A DNA stretch of 64,000 nucleotides, taken from contig NC_039518.1 in the NCBI RefSeq assembly GCF_003672135.1, forward strand, positions 4,340,001 to 4,404,000, given 5' to 3'. The translations under genes and the position numbers were made by a program. Below are positions 42,801-51,884 of this stretch, piece by piece (position 1 is the stretch's first letter; each line of letters opens with the position of its first letter). The DNA is from Ooceraea biroi (lineage: Eukaryota; Arthropoda; Insecta; Hymenoptera; Formicidae). Under the pieces are notes generated by a model, which searched no databases, was not told where the DNA came from, and was given only the letters and a program-made list of their open reading frames with translations.

Positions 42801-45295
42801 GCTGGAGCAGCGTGAAATTAGGGAAGGTGCACGAATAGCACCAAATACGGCCGATGCCTCGCCTTTTACTCCGGCGGAGGTGGCCCGAGCGGTTAGGACT
42901 TTTCACAATAATAAGGCACCAGGACTCGATCTCGTAGAGGTTGCTGTGCTGAAGGCTGCGTGTAGGATCATTCCCGGTCAGGTAGTACGTTTGTTCAACG
43001 GGTGCCTTCAGTGGGGCGTCTTTCCCTCCATCTGGAAGGAGGGTTCTCTCAGAATTCTTCTGAAAGGGGAGGATAAGGATGAGAAGGACCCTAAATCGTA
43101 TCGACCCATTTGTCTCCTCTCCGTAGTAGGTAAACTCTTCGAAAAGCTTCTCAATATGCGCCTCATGGATACGTCACTGGCGCCGGGTAAGGTCTCCGAT
43201 AGGCAGTTCGGCTTCATGCCGGGCAGGTCGGCGGAGGACGCTGTTGTGGAGCTACGGCGTATGGTGGCTGCCTCCGAGAGGAGGTACGCGGCCGCGCTGC
43301 TCTTCGACATATCCGGGGCTTTTGATAACGTCTGGTGGCCCCTAGTTCTACATAGTCTTAAGCAGAGAGATTGCCCTAGGAACGTTTTCAAAGTACTTCA
43401 GAGTTACTTTGAAGGTAGGAGGGTAACCATATCATGCGGTTCGCTAAAGGTATCCAAGTGGGCCACGAGGGGGTGCCCACAGGGCTCTGTTCTCGGTCCG
43501 GCCTGCTGGAACCTTATGTTCGACGGTCTCCTCCGACTACTCGAACAGTTGTTAGGGAATAATTTTGTCGCTTACGCGGACGATCTTCTCGTCCTAATAC
43601 AAGCTGACTCGCGTCGAGACTTAGAAGTTCAGGGCCAACAAGCGGTTGACCTGATTGTTAGTTGGTGTAAGTCGGCCAAGCTCGAGCTTTCGGAACGCAA
43701 GACTGAGGCTATCCTCCTCAGGAGCGCCGAAGCACAGAGGGCCCCGATAGGCAGACGGGGAGGAGCGCGACCCGACAGGAAACGTAAAACTAGAAAACGC
43801 GTTGTAGACTTCGCGAGTAAACCGCCGGCCATCAAACTAGGAAGCGCAAATATAGCTTTTAGGGAAGCCGTTAGATATCTTGGTGTCCACTTTGATAGAG
43901 GCATGAGAGTCAGTACTCACTGCCGAAACCTCAGCGACAAGGCCGGGTCGTTGTTCCAAAAGTTAGGAAAGGTAGCAAGAGCCCAATGGGGACTTCGCTT
44001 TAGGGCGCTCTCCATCATCTACGGGGGCGCGTTCGTCCCAAAAGTAGCATATGCTGCTGCGGGGTGGGCCGACCTCTGTACGGAGAGCGATCTTCGCGTT
44101 CTTAGGGCCCTGCAGCGCCGGGCACTCATCTCGATGACTGGTGCTTACCGCACGGCGTCGTGGGAGTCGCTCTGCGTGGTTGCGGGGGTTACTCCAATAG
44201 ACCTCCTTCTTCAGGTACGTAAGGCAGGATACGACATTAGAAAAGGTAAGGACACCAGGATTGGGGACGTAGAGATCCCTGCGGATAGGGAAGACGCAAT
44301 CAAGTGCGTAAAGGGTGAGGCGATAACCATGTGGCAAGCCAGATGGTCTTCTTCTGGGAAAGGCCGCAATACCTTCGCCTTCTTCAAGAGCATCCAGGAT
44401 AGGTTAGAGGCGCGGTGGGTGAGACCCGACCACTGGGGAACGCAGATGCTCACGGGACACGGCGAATTTGGGGGACGCCTCGCGTCTCTTGGGCTCGCTG
44501 CCGATGGGCACTGCATGTGCGGTGAAAGAGAAGACACCGTCGCTCACCACATCTTGGACTGTTTGTTATTCGAGCCACAAAGGGAGGCTCTCCGAGAATT
44601 CGTGCCAGACGGCGACTGGAGATGGCCGGAGGCGGCACATTTCCTCGTGTCGACCCCAGAGGCCTTTTCTGTTTTCGCCGAATTTTGCCGGGAGACTCTT
44701 TGGCTAAAGGGCTTCCATTGAACATTAGGTAGGTTAGATTCTGGGATCATCCACCTGGAGGATGTCGGAGCCATCAGGCATGAGGATGTGGCCTCGCAAC
44801 CTTCGCGAGTACACCACACTTTCGGGTGATTTAGGCTACTGGTTTCGGAGGGCCGAGCGGTAGCGCCCCTCCTCCTTAAAAATTTAGATACATAGTAGGT
44901 AGGGTCCTCACCTAAATCCACTGACTTTACGGTCATCTCCCTACCTTTCTCCAATCCTACTTTCCTGCAACAGGGTCAGGGCGTACGTCCGGGCGGGACG
45001 TAGTGGACAGGCCTCCCCGTGGTCCCCGTGGGCGCGGCAGGTGCAGGAAGGCGCTCTGACCGACCGAAGTTTTCGGAGGTATATCGCTAGGTGGGAGAGC
45101 TTTTAAGCCGGGTGGACTGCAATGTCGCGGCCGAACTGTCCATCCTGCGAGTTGCCCGCAGGCGCTGCTGGATTTTCTCCACCGCCCGTCTCGGGGCGGT
45201 TTCGATAGATAGTGGATATAAAAATTGTAGCGTATGCTCGGAAGAGCGATGTCGCATGAGCGCGTTGTCCTCGGACAAAGCGTTCTTACAATAGT
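39820..45295 (+). mobile_element. R1: R1 non-LTR retrotransposon at its 28S target site
   Basis: Flanked by the perfect 14-bp duplication TGTCCCTATCTACT, the signature of R1. Begins with a T-run and ends CTTACAATAGT without poly-A. ORF2 is intact. The 1158 bp before it (39820-40977) carry no ORF1: no CCHC frame on either strand, only GC-rich sequence with CACGCCGCGG motifs and a GGGGGGG/CCCCCCC hairpin at about 40526-40550. 44722-45295 is the 3' UTR. Confidence 0.93.
40978..44721 (+). CDS. R1 ORF2: endonuclease and reverse transcriptase, intact
   Basis: ATG-ATG start to TGA, 1247 residues, no interruption. About 184 residues of unrecognised, R/S/A-rich N-terminus come first. Then the APE endonuclease: LQLNMRRS (about 188), LLLQEPYV, VAVDANARSSLWG, YIDVTLAS and TTSDHSAVDI. 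RT has NNKAPGLD, YRPICLLSVVGKLFEK, GFMPGRSAEDA, LFDISGAFDNV, RGCPQGSVLGP and YADDLLVLI (about 865). The C-terminal knuckle is CMCGEREDTVAHHILDC (about 1178). All key motifs are present, so the enzyme may be functional. Normal ORF2 is near 1050 residues; the extra N-terminus may be read-through of former untranslated or ORF1 sequence. Confidence 0.93.
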   Translation: MMGEPSFFSALLMSLYQNTVRKSARLLQRFWTGRAAGGEAGAVPAVGSRACVVAHSTVASNSSRAPRRAVHPRVLGAERGGTQAQGCSLHAVRVVLERCDRLVALNRNIGRTSGRAVFNSANHQSRSRDRAANPHTPHTPSLVVTTGRSSVPTDSSLLSTPTASVPEERLEVVSSRASKFPLNTTGVRVLQLNMRRSAVVTGEVRQLVAEKRLDVLLLQEPYVRKQSHSHTFYGLGTGMRIAAVRSHYPWAAVATCNPHLDMTFVSQLSTTHCACAEVLAPGFSLYVVSCYFQYSDEIETHLRHLEMVFHSLRGKRILVAVDANARSSLWGPQRTDERGAKFEDLIRAYGMSVVNRAGQPPTYWATRGSSYIDVTLASPAMTQFIGDWNVRRDWTTSDHSAVDIRLRVPRATTGSDGWAGPTRFNVRRADWEVFTQSLSDLSGSRLEALDPASASEVEDMAVTLARILTESCEAAMPRKKIFRKSNPWWTPNLTVLKKRLYRLKRNLYLHWEPDDPTYLDIKREYRTSLRNYSREVQKAKVASWRKFVTQTGNKEPWGFIYQQQAGKLKVGKVLSTLRQGKNSTMTLEETAKCLLDVHVPDDREDRDTLEQREIREGARIAPNTADASPFTPAEVARAVRTFHNNKAPGLDLVEVAVLKAACRIIPGQVVRLFNGCLQWGVFPSIWKEGSLRILLKGEDKDEKDPKSYRPICLLSVVGKLFEKLLNMRLMDTSLAPGKVSDRQFGFMPGRSAEDAVVELRRMVAASERRYAAALLFDISGAFDNVWWPLVLHSLKQRDCPRNVFKVLQSYFEGRRVTISCGSLKVSKWATRGCPQGSVLGPACWNLMFDGLLRLLEQLLGNNFVAYADDLLVLIQADSRRDLEVQGQQAVDLIVSWCKSAKLELSERKTEAILLRSAEAQRAPIGRRGGARPDRKRKTRKRVVDFASKPPAIKLGSANIAFREAVRYLGVHFDRGMRVSTHCRNLSDKAGSLFQKLGKVARAQWGLRFRALSIIYGGAFVPKVAYAAAGWADLCTESDLRVLRALQRRALISMTGAYRTASWESLCVVAGVTPIDLLLQVRKAGYDIRKGKDTRIGDVEIPADREDAIKCVKGEAITMWQARWSSSGKGRNTFAFFKSIQDRLEARWVRPDHWGTQMLTGHGEFGGRLASLGLAADGHCMCGEREDTVAHHILDCLLFEPQREALREFVPDGDWRWPEAAHFLVSTPEAFSVFAEFCRETLWLKGFH

Positions 45296-45350
45296 TGTCC
45301 CTATCTACTATCTAGCGAAACCACTGTCAAGGGAACGGGCTTGGAAAAAT

Positions 45351-45389
<39 letters not shown>

Positions 45390-45437
45390 TGGCACTGTAA
45401 GGAGACATGAGAGGTGTAGCATAAGTGGGAGATGGTA
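45296..45437 (+). rRNA. 28S rRNA fragment downstream of the R1 site
   Basis: TGTCCCTATCTACTATCTAG, then GAACGGGCTTGG, GACCCTGTTGAGCTTGACTC and GTGTAGCATAAGTGGGAG. The conserved CCACAGCCAAGG appears as CCACTGTCAAGG, again pointing to a decayed copy. Stops at about 45437 where gypsy C RT resumes (minus). Confidence 0.92.
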
Positions 45438-46944
45438 ACATCGAGAGAGAGAGAACAGCACCGACTCCATGATCCGACGCATCCGTATCCAAAATGAACC
45501 CCTCCGCCTCCACCGAGAAGGACAAAACTGGGGAAGAAACCAAAATTCCCTTCAAACGATCAAAAGCCATCTGGCATTCAGAAGACCATTCGAACCTCTG
45601 GTTTTCCTCGGTCAAATTGTACAAAGGTTTCGCAATCAGAGAAAATCCTTTAACAAATTTGCGATAGTATGAGCAAAAACCCAAAAAACGTCGCACCTGC
45701 TTTCTTGTTTTTGGAGGCGGCCAGATGGCAACCGCCGAAATCTTTTCCGGATCCGTGGCAATTCCCTGCGCCGATACCACATGACCGAGATACTTTACTT
45801 CCCTCCTCAGAAAAGCACACTTTTTTGGATTGACTTTCAGCTTCGCGGTGCGAATTCTCTCAAACACCTTCTTCAAATTATCTAACATTTCCTCAAACGT
45901 CTTCCCATAAATAATTACATCATCAAGGTATACGAAACAAATTTTGAAAAGCAAACCGTGCAAAACTTTTTCCATAAGACGCTCAAACGTTGCAAGAGCA
46001 TTGCACAAACCGAACGGCATCACGGTGAACTGCCACAAACCCCTACCAATAGAGAAGGCGATCTTTTCCTTGTCACCAGAAGAAAGTCTTACCTGCCAAT
46101 ACCCGCTTTTAAGGTCAAGCGTGGTGAACCATGTATTCTCTGCTAGCTGATCTAAAATATCGTCAATCCTCGGAAGCGGATAGGAGTCTTTCACTGTGAC
46201 ATCGTTTAACTTCCTTTTTTACTAAATATTGCCAGCTTGGTCGAATAAAGAAGATTTGAAATATTACATTTTTGGCGAATTATTTTGTATTGATATTTAT
46301 ACACCTTGACCTAACTATGGTGTTCCATGGAAGAGAAGGATTTTTTACGACTAATGTATTGGATGTTTTTATAGTGCGAATTTGTAATTTTTTGTGTTTA
46401 GAAGGTGATCCTTTGTTAAGATTTTCACACTTGATAAGGACCGAAAACTACGGTCGAAACGTTGTGTGGTTTTTACTAAATATTGCCAGCTTGGTCGAAT
46501 AAAGAAGATTTGGAAGTTTAACTTCCTGTAATCCACGCAAAAGCGAATCGTGCCATCCTTCTTTTTTACCATAACAGCTGGTGATATCCACGGACTCTGG
46601 GATTCCTCGATTACCCCTTGCTCCTTCATATCCTCAATAATTTTTACCACTTCCGTTCTCAGATGCAATGGAATTCGTCGAGGAGTTTGCTTTATAGGAC
46701 GAGGATCTGTCAATTCAATTCTATGCTGGACAACGTCGCAATTACCTGCAACAATTTTTTCGGAAAACACATCGCGAAATTCAGACAAAAATGTGGGAAA
46801 GACCCCTTTATTTTGCACATTCAAATCCTCAGCATCACGCTCAAAAACATTGACAAGAAAATCAGGAAGTTGGTAACAATTTTCATTTTCAGAAAAAGAA
46901 TCTGTCAAACACGCGCAAATCCGTTCTTTGCGTTGAAACTGCAT
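45438..46944 (-). pseudogene. Gypsy C reverse transcriptase
   Basis: From 46944: FPTFLSEFRDVFSEKIVAGN, IKQTPRRIPL, EQGVIEESQSPWISPAVMVK and IRFCVDYRKLN, then the 300-bp insertion, then YPLPRIDDILDQL, FTTLDLKSGYWQV, MPFGLCNALATFERL, CFVYLDDVIIYG, CAFLRREVKYLGHVV and the RNase H start LDTDASDHGVGAVLS. All RT boxes are intact. The 5' limit is another repeat at 46945, so protease and gag are lost. Confidence 0.9.
46216..46515. mobile_element. 300-bp insertion with 12-bp target duplication and direct terminal repeats
   Basis: Flanked by GTTTAACTTCCT (46204-46215 and 46516-46527). Both ends carry the same roughly 40-bp sequence (TTTACTAAATATTGCCAGCT, then TGGTCGAATAAAGAAGATTT) in direct orientation. 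Inside, TTGATAAG-GACCG-loop-CGGTC-GAAAC at about 46430-46465 resembles a degenerate hammerhead ribozyme core. No coding sequence. Possibly a Penelope-derived or retrozyme-like non-autonomous element. Confidence 0.6.
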
Positions 46945-47190
46945 AGAACCTAAAATGTTTATCTGTGTGAGATCTAAAACTTTTGTCTAAACCATTTATT
47001 ATGATTTTCCGTATTTACTGAAATAAGCATAAAAAACTATAATTTTTATAGGTTTTTCATGGTTTTCACCATGAAAATCAAATAGTCGCCAATTTTCACT
47101 ATGATATTCGTAATTAGCGCGTCGAAATACGTAGGAATAGTAAGTTTCGAAAAAATCGGGGGTGAGTGCTTTTCGGAACTTTATCCATGT
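46945..47190 (-). repeat. Dispersed repeat of about 240 bp, copy 2
   Basis: Inverted match to 22273-22512 (AGAACCTAAAATGTTTATC to GTGCTTTTCGGAACT). It separates the truncated gypsy C from the Mutator-like gene. Confidence 0.8.
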
Positions 47191-47226
47191 GTTTTCTTCC
47201 TTTTTAGGTGACAATTGAAGAGGGCG

Positions 47227-49160
47227 ATGAAGGCTGCAGCAAGTGACTTCAGGAACGCGGAGCATACTAGCGGTACTAGCGCCGATTGTAAAGATGTCGT
47301 ATTAGATACGATGAAATCGGACGTTAGTACCCCAGTAATGCAGGAGTGCCTGGAGTCATGCTCAAAGACGGCAGCGTCTACTGAAAATAATGTAGACCTG
47401 TGTGAAGACGATGATTTGGTTATCGAAAAAGGCATGGATACCTATCGTATCCAGGAAAGCCCGCGTGCAGGCCGCATTGTGAAGCCTCGCAAAGATGACA
47501 ACGATTATGTTGTCGAAAGTTGCGGCCTGGATACCTATCGTATCCAGGAAAACCCGCGTGCAGGCCGCATTGTGAAGCCTCGCGAAGATGACAACGATTA
47601 TGTTGTCGAAAGTGGCGGCTGGATACTAATCGTATCCAGGAAAACCTGCCTGAAGGCCGTCGCTTTGTCGACATTTCTCATATGTGGAATGAAATCCACA
47701 GAACGTTCGACAATCATGCACGAGGAATTGAGTGCCCATTTAAAGGTTGGAAACTCATAAATTCTCGTCGCCGTGGATTGAAGACGCAGTTGTTCTTCAA
47801 ATGCCAAATGTGCAATTATGAAGCCAACATCTGGTCAGAACCCACGGAGCCGCCTGTATTAGATATTAATACAGCTGCTGTGGCAGGCACAATTACAGTG
47901 GGATTTGGTTACGCCCAACTAGAAGAATTGTGTGCGGCTGTAAACATTCCTTGTATGTCCGAAAAAACATACATAAATCGTCGAGATGGTTTAGTCGACG
48001 ATTTCCAGAATACTGCCATGCGAAGCATGAAAATGGCAGGCGAGGTTGAAAAACAACTCGCCGTGGAAAGGAATGAAATGATAAATGGCATTCCATATAT
48101 AACTGTTGTTGCGGATGGTAGTTGGATGAAGAGATCGTACGGCTCTGCCTATGATTCACCTTCCGGTGTTGGTGCCATAATTGGTTACCGCACGGGAAAA
48201 GTACTCTTCGTCAGTATCCGCAACAAATATTGCGTGCTCTGCGACATGGCGGAGCAACGAGGTCTCCAGGTACGGAAACACAAGTGCTACAAAAACTGTG
48301 ACCACAATGTACGCTCAACAAGGATGGAGAGTGATGCTATTGTGGAAGGGTTTAAAAGTAGCCTTGAAATGCATGGAATAATATACAAAACACTGATTGC
48401 CGATGACGACAGCAGCGTATATAATTCCATCAGGCAAATGCACCGTACCACGAGATGAATATAGTGGTGCGAAAGGTAGAATGCACCAATCATTTATTGC
48501 GCAACCTATGCAAAAAGCTCAAAGCTATAGCGCAAATGACTGTGCCGAAGGCAATGATGCATAGGAAGCGTGACTTTGTAGTTACAAAATGTTGTTGACC
48601 ATAACATTTTGGCAATTTGCAAAGAAGTGTTGCGACTAGCCGCTGTACGAAGGAAAGGAACGCAAGCTCATCATATGAAGGCTAAGGAATTATTAGAAGA
48701 CATTTTAAATATTCCTAGCCATATCTTTGGTGAGCATAGGCGATGCAGAGAACTTGGTGTATACCAAGATCTCTGCAGTAATACGAAAAATTATGTGCCG
48801 TCTCTGAAACACTGCGGTCTCTTTCAACAGATTTACAGTGTTGTCAGATGGCTGAGTACTTTCTCCGACAGTTTGTTACTGAATATAACAAACAATCCTG
48901 CAGAGTCATTTAATTCGATAATCTGCAAGGAAATTGGAGGCAAACGCATTCATTTTGGCAAACGAGGTTCGTATAACGCTCGAATTGCGGGAAATGTGCA
49001 ATATAATACACAAGAGGTTCTTACACAGATCCATGACAACATGTGTAAGGATGTTCCTGCTGTTGCCGCCGATTTAGAAATACGACAACTCAAAATTGCC
49101 AAAAATAAAGAATGCAGAGAGGTGCATGGAAAAAAAGGTTTAAGCGAGATGCAGAACCGG
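47227..49160 (+). pseudogene. Mutator-like (MULE) transposase domain with 31-aa N-terminal repeats
   Basis: An acceptor-like TTTTTAG at 47207 and ATG at 47227 begin it. Two and a half 31-residue repeats (DTYRIQE-PRAGRIVKPR-DDNDYVVES) follow at 47436-47650; a 1-nt loss in the second shifts the frame. Then a zinc module (IECPFKGW, CQMCNYEANIW) and the DDE core: VVADGSWMKRSYG, CVLCDMAEQ, LIADDDSSVYN, NNPAESFNS. Further shifts lie at about 48450-48600. The continuous product leads into YqaJ. The arrangement matches the Mutator family in invertebrates (PF20700-like). Confidence 0.8.
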
Positions 49161-50047
49161 ATTCTCATTACGGGCCACACTCGCAAAAACCAGATCTTCC
49201 ACCTCATGTTTTTGAGCAATTGCAGCAACATCATGCTGAAAAGTTGCTCGAAAATGCTAAGAATCGTGACGAAATTGAATGCCAGACAAGAGGTCAAAGT
49301 TATTGCGAATTGTGGCAATCACTGAGACGTGAAATGTTGACGGTATCCAATTTTGGAGTAGTATGTCGCATGAGACCAGCAACGTCTTGCGCAGCGACAG
49401 TCAAAAGCATTTTGTTTCCTCCCTCCATCGAGACCGCTGCCATGCAATATGGGCGTGACATGGAGGGAATCGCAAGGAAACAGATTGCTACAAAATTGGA
49501 AAAGGACATCGCATCATGTGGATTATTCATTGGTGAAGAAAATCCATGCTTGGGCGCTTCTCCTGACGGTCTTATTGATAAAGACGATCTCCTAGAGATT
49601 AAATGTCCTTTGTCAGCTGAGAATATGACGGCTGATGAGGCTTTGCAGAAATTGCTTCAACTGAAAACAGTGTTTGACCGAAAGAATCCTGATAAAATGA
49701 ATCAGAAACATCGATTCTTTTATCAGGTTCAAGGTCAATTAAATATCACACGGCGAGAATATTGCATGTTTGCTGTGTGGACGCCTAAAAGCTTCAAAAT
49801 AGTGCGTGTTAGCAGAGATGAAGGTTTTTGGAAAAACCAAATGCTTCCTTTACTAACACGTTTCTACTATAAATGCATGCTTCCGGAAATATTGGACAGT
49901 CGCCACAATAGGCAAATGCCAATACGAAATCCGGAATACATCATTGAAGCTATGCAGGCTAAAGACGCACGTATAAAAAAAGTGCTTCACATGTTCAGCG
50001 TGAAATCTGTACTAAAGATGAATCTGCTGAACAAGTCAGTCCAGTAG
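49112..50047 (+). pseudogene. YqaJ-type nuclease domain of the MULE polyprotein
   Basis: The frame follows the transposase by a shift near 49130. A lambda-exonuclease/YqaJ fold is indicated by TVSNFGVVCRMRP, AMQYGRDMEGIARK (motif with Glu), CLGASPDGLI (Asp), LLEIKCPLS (Glu-x-Lys) and FYQVQGQLNIT, in the expected order. Such nucleases resect DNA ends 5' to 3' in phages; a role in excision or end processing of the transposon is inference. The frame shifts again near 50000, where it continues to the protease. Confidence 0.85.
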
Positions 50048-50700
50048 CAGCATCATCTGTCGCTATTTCTGCTCATGAGGACCAAGATGATGATCGCATC
50101 ATCATCAGTGTTTCGAAACACGATTTTACTGATGATGATGCGAAAACATTTAAAAACATTCTGGACGACACAACTAGTGATCTCTCTTTGCTGGAGCAGA
50201 ATATATTACCTGTGCACAGCAAACTGAACGACGAATCGTTAGATGCATTTTTACGCGTCGTCCGAGAGATGTCTCCTTTCGAGACACAAAGTGTGCAGTA
50301 CCTCGAGTTCCCTTGGTTTATTCATGCTAGTAATAGCAAGAAAAGCATCCAAATAATTGGAGGGAATTGCACCGATCATTGGCGGTGCATCTTTTTCGAC
50401 GGTTCGAAACTGCATGTGTATGACAGCATACTTGGCTGTACATACAAGAAGTTAGCGGAACAGGAAAAATATTATATTCACCGTTTCCCACAAGTAAGCG
50501 TAGGTGATGTAATTTTTGAAAAGGTGCAAACACAACCGGACAGCACGTGTTGTGGTATTTATGCCGCCGCTTTCGCTACTTCTATAGCGTTGGGAAGAAA
50601 TCCATGCGGAGAAATATATTGCAATGACGTAGACCGCATGAGAAGTCATTTCGTTACTATTTTACAAAGTAACACTTTGACGCCATTCCCAACACGATAA
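50048..50700 (+). pseudogene. Ulp1-like cysteine protease domain of the MULE polyprotein
   Basis: Acidic linker, then a C48-like domain: CTDHWRCIFF (catalytic His, about 50377), LHVYDSILG (Asp), VQTQPDSTCCGIYAAAF (Gln and Cys, about 50551), ending before 50700. His-Asp-Gln-Cys order and spacing match Ulp1/SENP proteases, which cut SUMO. The domain itself is open over its full length, only out of frame with YqaJ. Possible roles: processing the polyprotein or deSUMOylation; both inference. Confidence 0.8.
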
Positions 50701-51058
50701 ATGTTTTCTAAAATAAAGCTAGAGACGTTTATTCGTGGGCTGGCATCTACATGAATTAAAGCGAGAAGTGGGCTACATGACAATGATGCTCTATGTATCA
50801 ATTTGCATCACATTCGTGACATTGATTTCATGTCATAAGGTAGACAGTTATTGCTCGATGTGTACGTCATTTGCGCGAACACTTCTTGTAGCAAATAAAT
50901 GCGGCTGTTTACACGCCGCGTATGAACAATCGGAGAGGCGAAATAATAGATTGGTTGCGTTCTCACGAGAATGGGCGGTGGAGGGGCCCATTCTTTTTTT
51001 TATTAAATATTTTATATAACGAGTCAATGATGTATAACTTTATATTATAATATGTACG

Positions 51059-51094
<36 letters not shown>

Positions 51095-51746
51095 CATCTG
51101 CTATTTTAACGACAATTTTTACCAATTCGGCAAAAAATGCATTCGAGTATAAAAAGGCGGGAAAGCGATAGCGACTTCGACGCGCTCTCTCGCTTTAATA
51201 AAAGAATATAGAGTTTTGGAAAATTCTATTGCTGCTTTCTCATTAACACAGAGTACGCTTAATATTCTGTTTTTTGTTAGAAGTCGATATCTCTGCTGGT
51301 TGTCGAGATGAAATCGAAAATTGGAGTATAAACAAGGCGGAAAAGCGATAGCGTCACGACTCCGACGCGCTCTCTCGCTTTAATAACCGAAGATATATTT
51401 TTCGCAAAATTCTAATGAGGCTATCATATTACTGCAGAATATGCAGAATATTGTGCTTTTTAAATGAAGTCGATATCTCTCCTGGTTGCCGAGATGACAG
51501 CAAAAAATGCAGTAGATAATGGCGGGAAAGCGATAGCGTCTCGACTTCGTCGCGCTCTCTCGCTTTAATAATCGAAGATATATTTTTCGCAAAATTCTAA
51601 TGAGTCTACACTCTAAAAATCGCTTCATCGTAAATGTTTGAATTATACACATTTAAGCAGAAATAATGTTTGATTTATCAAACGCAAGTGGAAAAGCGTT
51701 TGAGTTTCAAACACTTTCGTATCAAACATTGCTATATATATATATA
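50701..51746. repeat. Non-coding: TA microsatellite and 180-bp tandem repeat
   Basis: 51062-51092 is a TA run. 51115-51605 has 2.6 copies of a unit of about 180 bp (GGCGGGAAAGCGATAGCG at 51156, 51336, 51521); each unit holds a hairpin AAAGCGATAGCG/CGCTCTCTCGCTTT. It may be the 3' terminal region of the MULE. 51615-51740 has GTTTGA/TCAAAC short inverted motifs. Confidence 0.75.
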
Positions 51747-51884
51747 CAGGGTGTTTCCTAAGTAAGTAGACAAACTTAAGGAGGATATTCCTTGGCTTAT
51801 TTTAAGAAGAAAAGGTCATATAAACATATGTCCTAAACTGCTTTGTTTTCCAAAAAAAGTACATCACTGTTTTCGTTCACTTTT

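Larger units (their letters stand above)
23943..46944 (-). mobile_element. Gypsy (Ty3) retrotransposon 'C', split by three insertions, 5' truncated
   Basis: Minus-strand order is RT (46944-45438), RNase H (34230-33838), integrase (33812-32807 and 25021-24776), 3' untranslated region and 3' LTR (24269-23943). The frame before each insertion continues after it: GAVLS to VQDGTERVIAYF across 45437/34231, and IHQSAR to MKTWYDRRARDV across 32807/25021, both typical uninterrupted gypsy strings. Inserted are gypsy B, a 28S-R2-R1 block and a 300-bp unit. The 5' LTR, gag and protease are missing, cut at 46944 by a repeat. Confidence 0.85.

Noticed and set aside
34231..45437. A functional 28S rRNA gene or the rDNA array itself
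   Set aside because: Only about 450 bp of 28S is present, both ends join gypsy pol, and conserved positions are mutated.
50735..51019. 94-codon frame after the Ulp1 domain
   Set aside because: A hydrophobic stretch followed by low-complexity sequence; not recognised, no sign of a start context or homology.
51115..51605. CRISPR-like array
   Set aside because: Regular repeats, but units are about 180 bp with no unique short spacers, in a eukaryotic sequence.
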